Assembly: GCF_000946815.1 (NCBI RefSeq) | Contig: NZ_CDRZ01000282.1 | Coordinates: 1 to 51,387, forward strand | Source: Syntrophaceticus schinkii | GTDB lineage: Bacteria; Bacillota; DSM-12270; Thermacetogeniales; Thermacetogeniaceae | Direction of reading: 5' to 3' | Length of the DNA stretch: 51,387 bases | Part shown: positions 51,295 through 51,387 of the stretch, one piece after another | Layout: every line of letters begins with the position of its first letter | How positions within the stretch are numbered: the first letter of the stretch is position 1 | Program-made: the position numbers and the translations under genes | Notes under the pieces: model-generated | Database searches by the model: none | What the model saw: only the letters and a program-made list of their open reading frames with translations | What the model was told of the DNA's origin: nothing

Positions 51295-51387
51295 TTTTCA
51301 TATGTTTTGTGTTTCCTTTTATTAATTATCTAAGCATCCAGTGCTACGCTCCCCTTTTATAACTGGAAGTACCAGAAACAAGTTAAA

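Noticed and set aside
1-51387. tRNA or rRNA genes
   Set aside because: No cloverleaf with GGTTCGAATCC-type T-arm or rRNA core sequence was found on either strand.

Overview
The window looks like chromosome of an anaerobic, probably spore-forming member of the Bacillota (class Clostridia). The supporting genes are a Spo0E-type phosphatase, a class B sortase, a YtrA-type GntR/ABC-2 operon, DegV, MscL, a LysM-NlpC/P60 hydrolase, CWB2 cell-wall-binding repeats, a TrpXYZ-like ABC operon and a selenoprotein. No rRNA, tRNA, cas gene or complete insertion sequence was seen. Species cannot be fixed from the sequence alone.

Layout. 1-750: decayed zinc-ribbon/transglutaminase-like gene. 1.3-2.1 kb: SPL-type radical SAM protein. 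2.1-9.6 kb: a tight minus-strand three-gene operon made of a large low-complexity protein, a 1245-residue coiled-coil P-loop ATPase, and a protein with a C-terminal HEPN-like domain that is out of frame because of a probable 2-bp duplication. It has the form of a defence or conflict system that I cannot assign to a named family. 10-18 kb: CAP-domain protein, small membrane proteins, cyclophilin, 10TM metal-type transporter, frameshifted PAS-GGDEF-HD-GYP protein. 18-24 kb: MscL, a three-repeat CRISPR-like array, sortase B, an opine-dehydrogenase-like enzyme that appears to start at ATT, and Cfa. 24.7-30.5 kb: DUF1002 protein, TrpXYZ-like ABC operon, kptA remnant, YbaK/ProX-type deacylase.

30.6-36.6 kb is a coherent redox locus. 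It holds an exported UGSC-family selenolipoprotein (in-frame TGA at 31996-31998 followed by a SECIS-like hairpin), a MauE/DoxX-like membrane protein, CcdA and a membrane-anchored thioredoxin. It also holds two paralogous membrane-bound one-component regulators, each an extracellular Cache-like sensor joined directly to a CitB/DcuR-type winged helix. The likely logic is that CcdA, thioredoxin and MauE pass electrons outward to the selenoprotein while the regulators sense an external signal. 37-51 kb: frameshifted LysM-NlpC/P60, an ABC-2 operon with GntR regulator, a 928-residue cohesin/CWB2 surface protein, a riboswitch-like element, a decayed copy of the sortase locus, Spo0E, an XRE regulator, TatA (59 residues), DegV, a PIN remnant and a broken DMT transporter.

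The most striking genome-scale feature is the density of short dispersed repeats. Family A (core GGGGTCAGGCTTGAGTAA) sits at the 3' ends of genes and itself encodes their last residues and stop codon in any of three frames (...GQA*, ...VRLE*, ...GSGLSN*). Family B is a 49-bp-period unit with two palindromes (GGTGACWGTCACC and TTGTATATACAA), present about 23 times. Other families also lie at gene ends. Several genes carry indels, many in homopolymers, so real decay and assembly error must be separated with reads.
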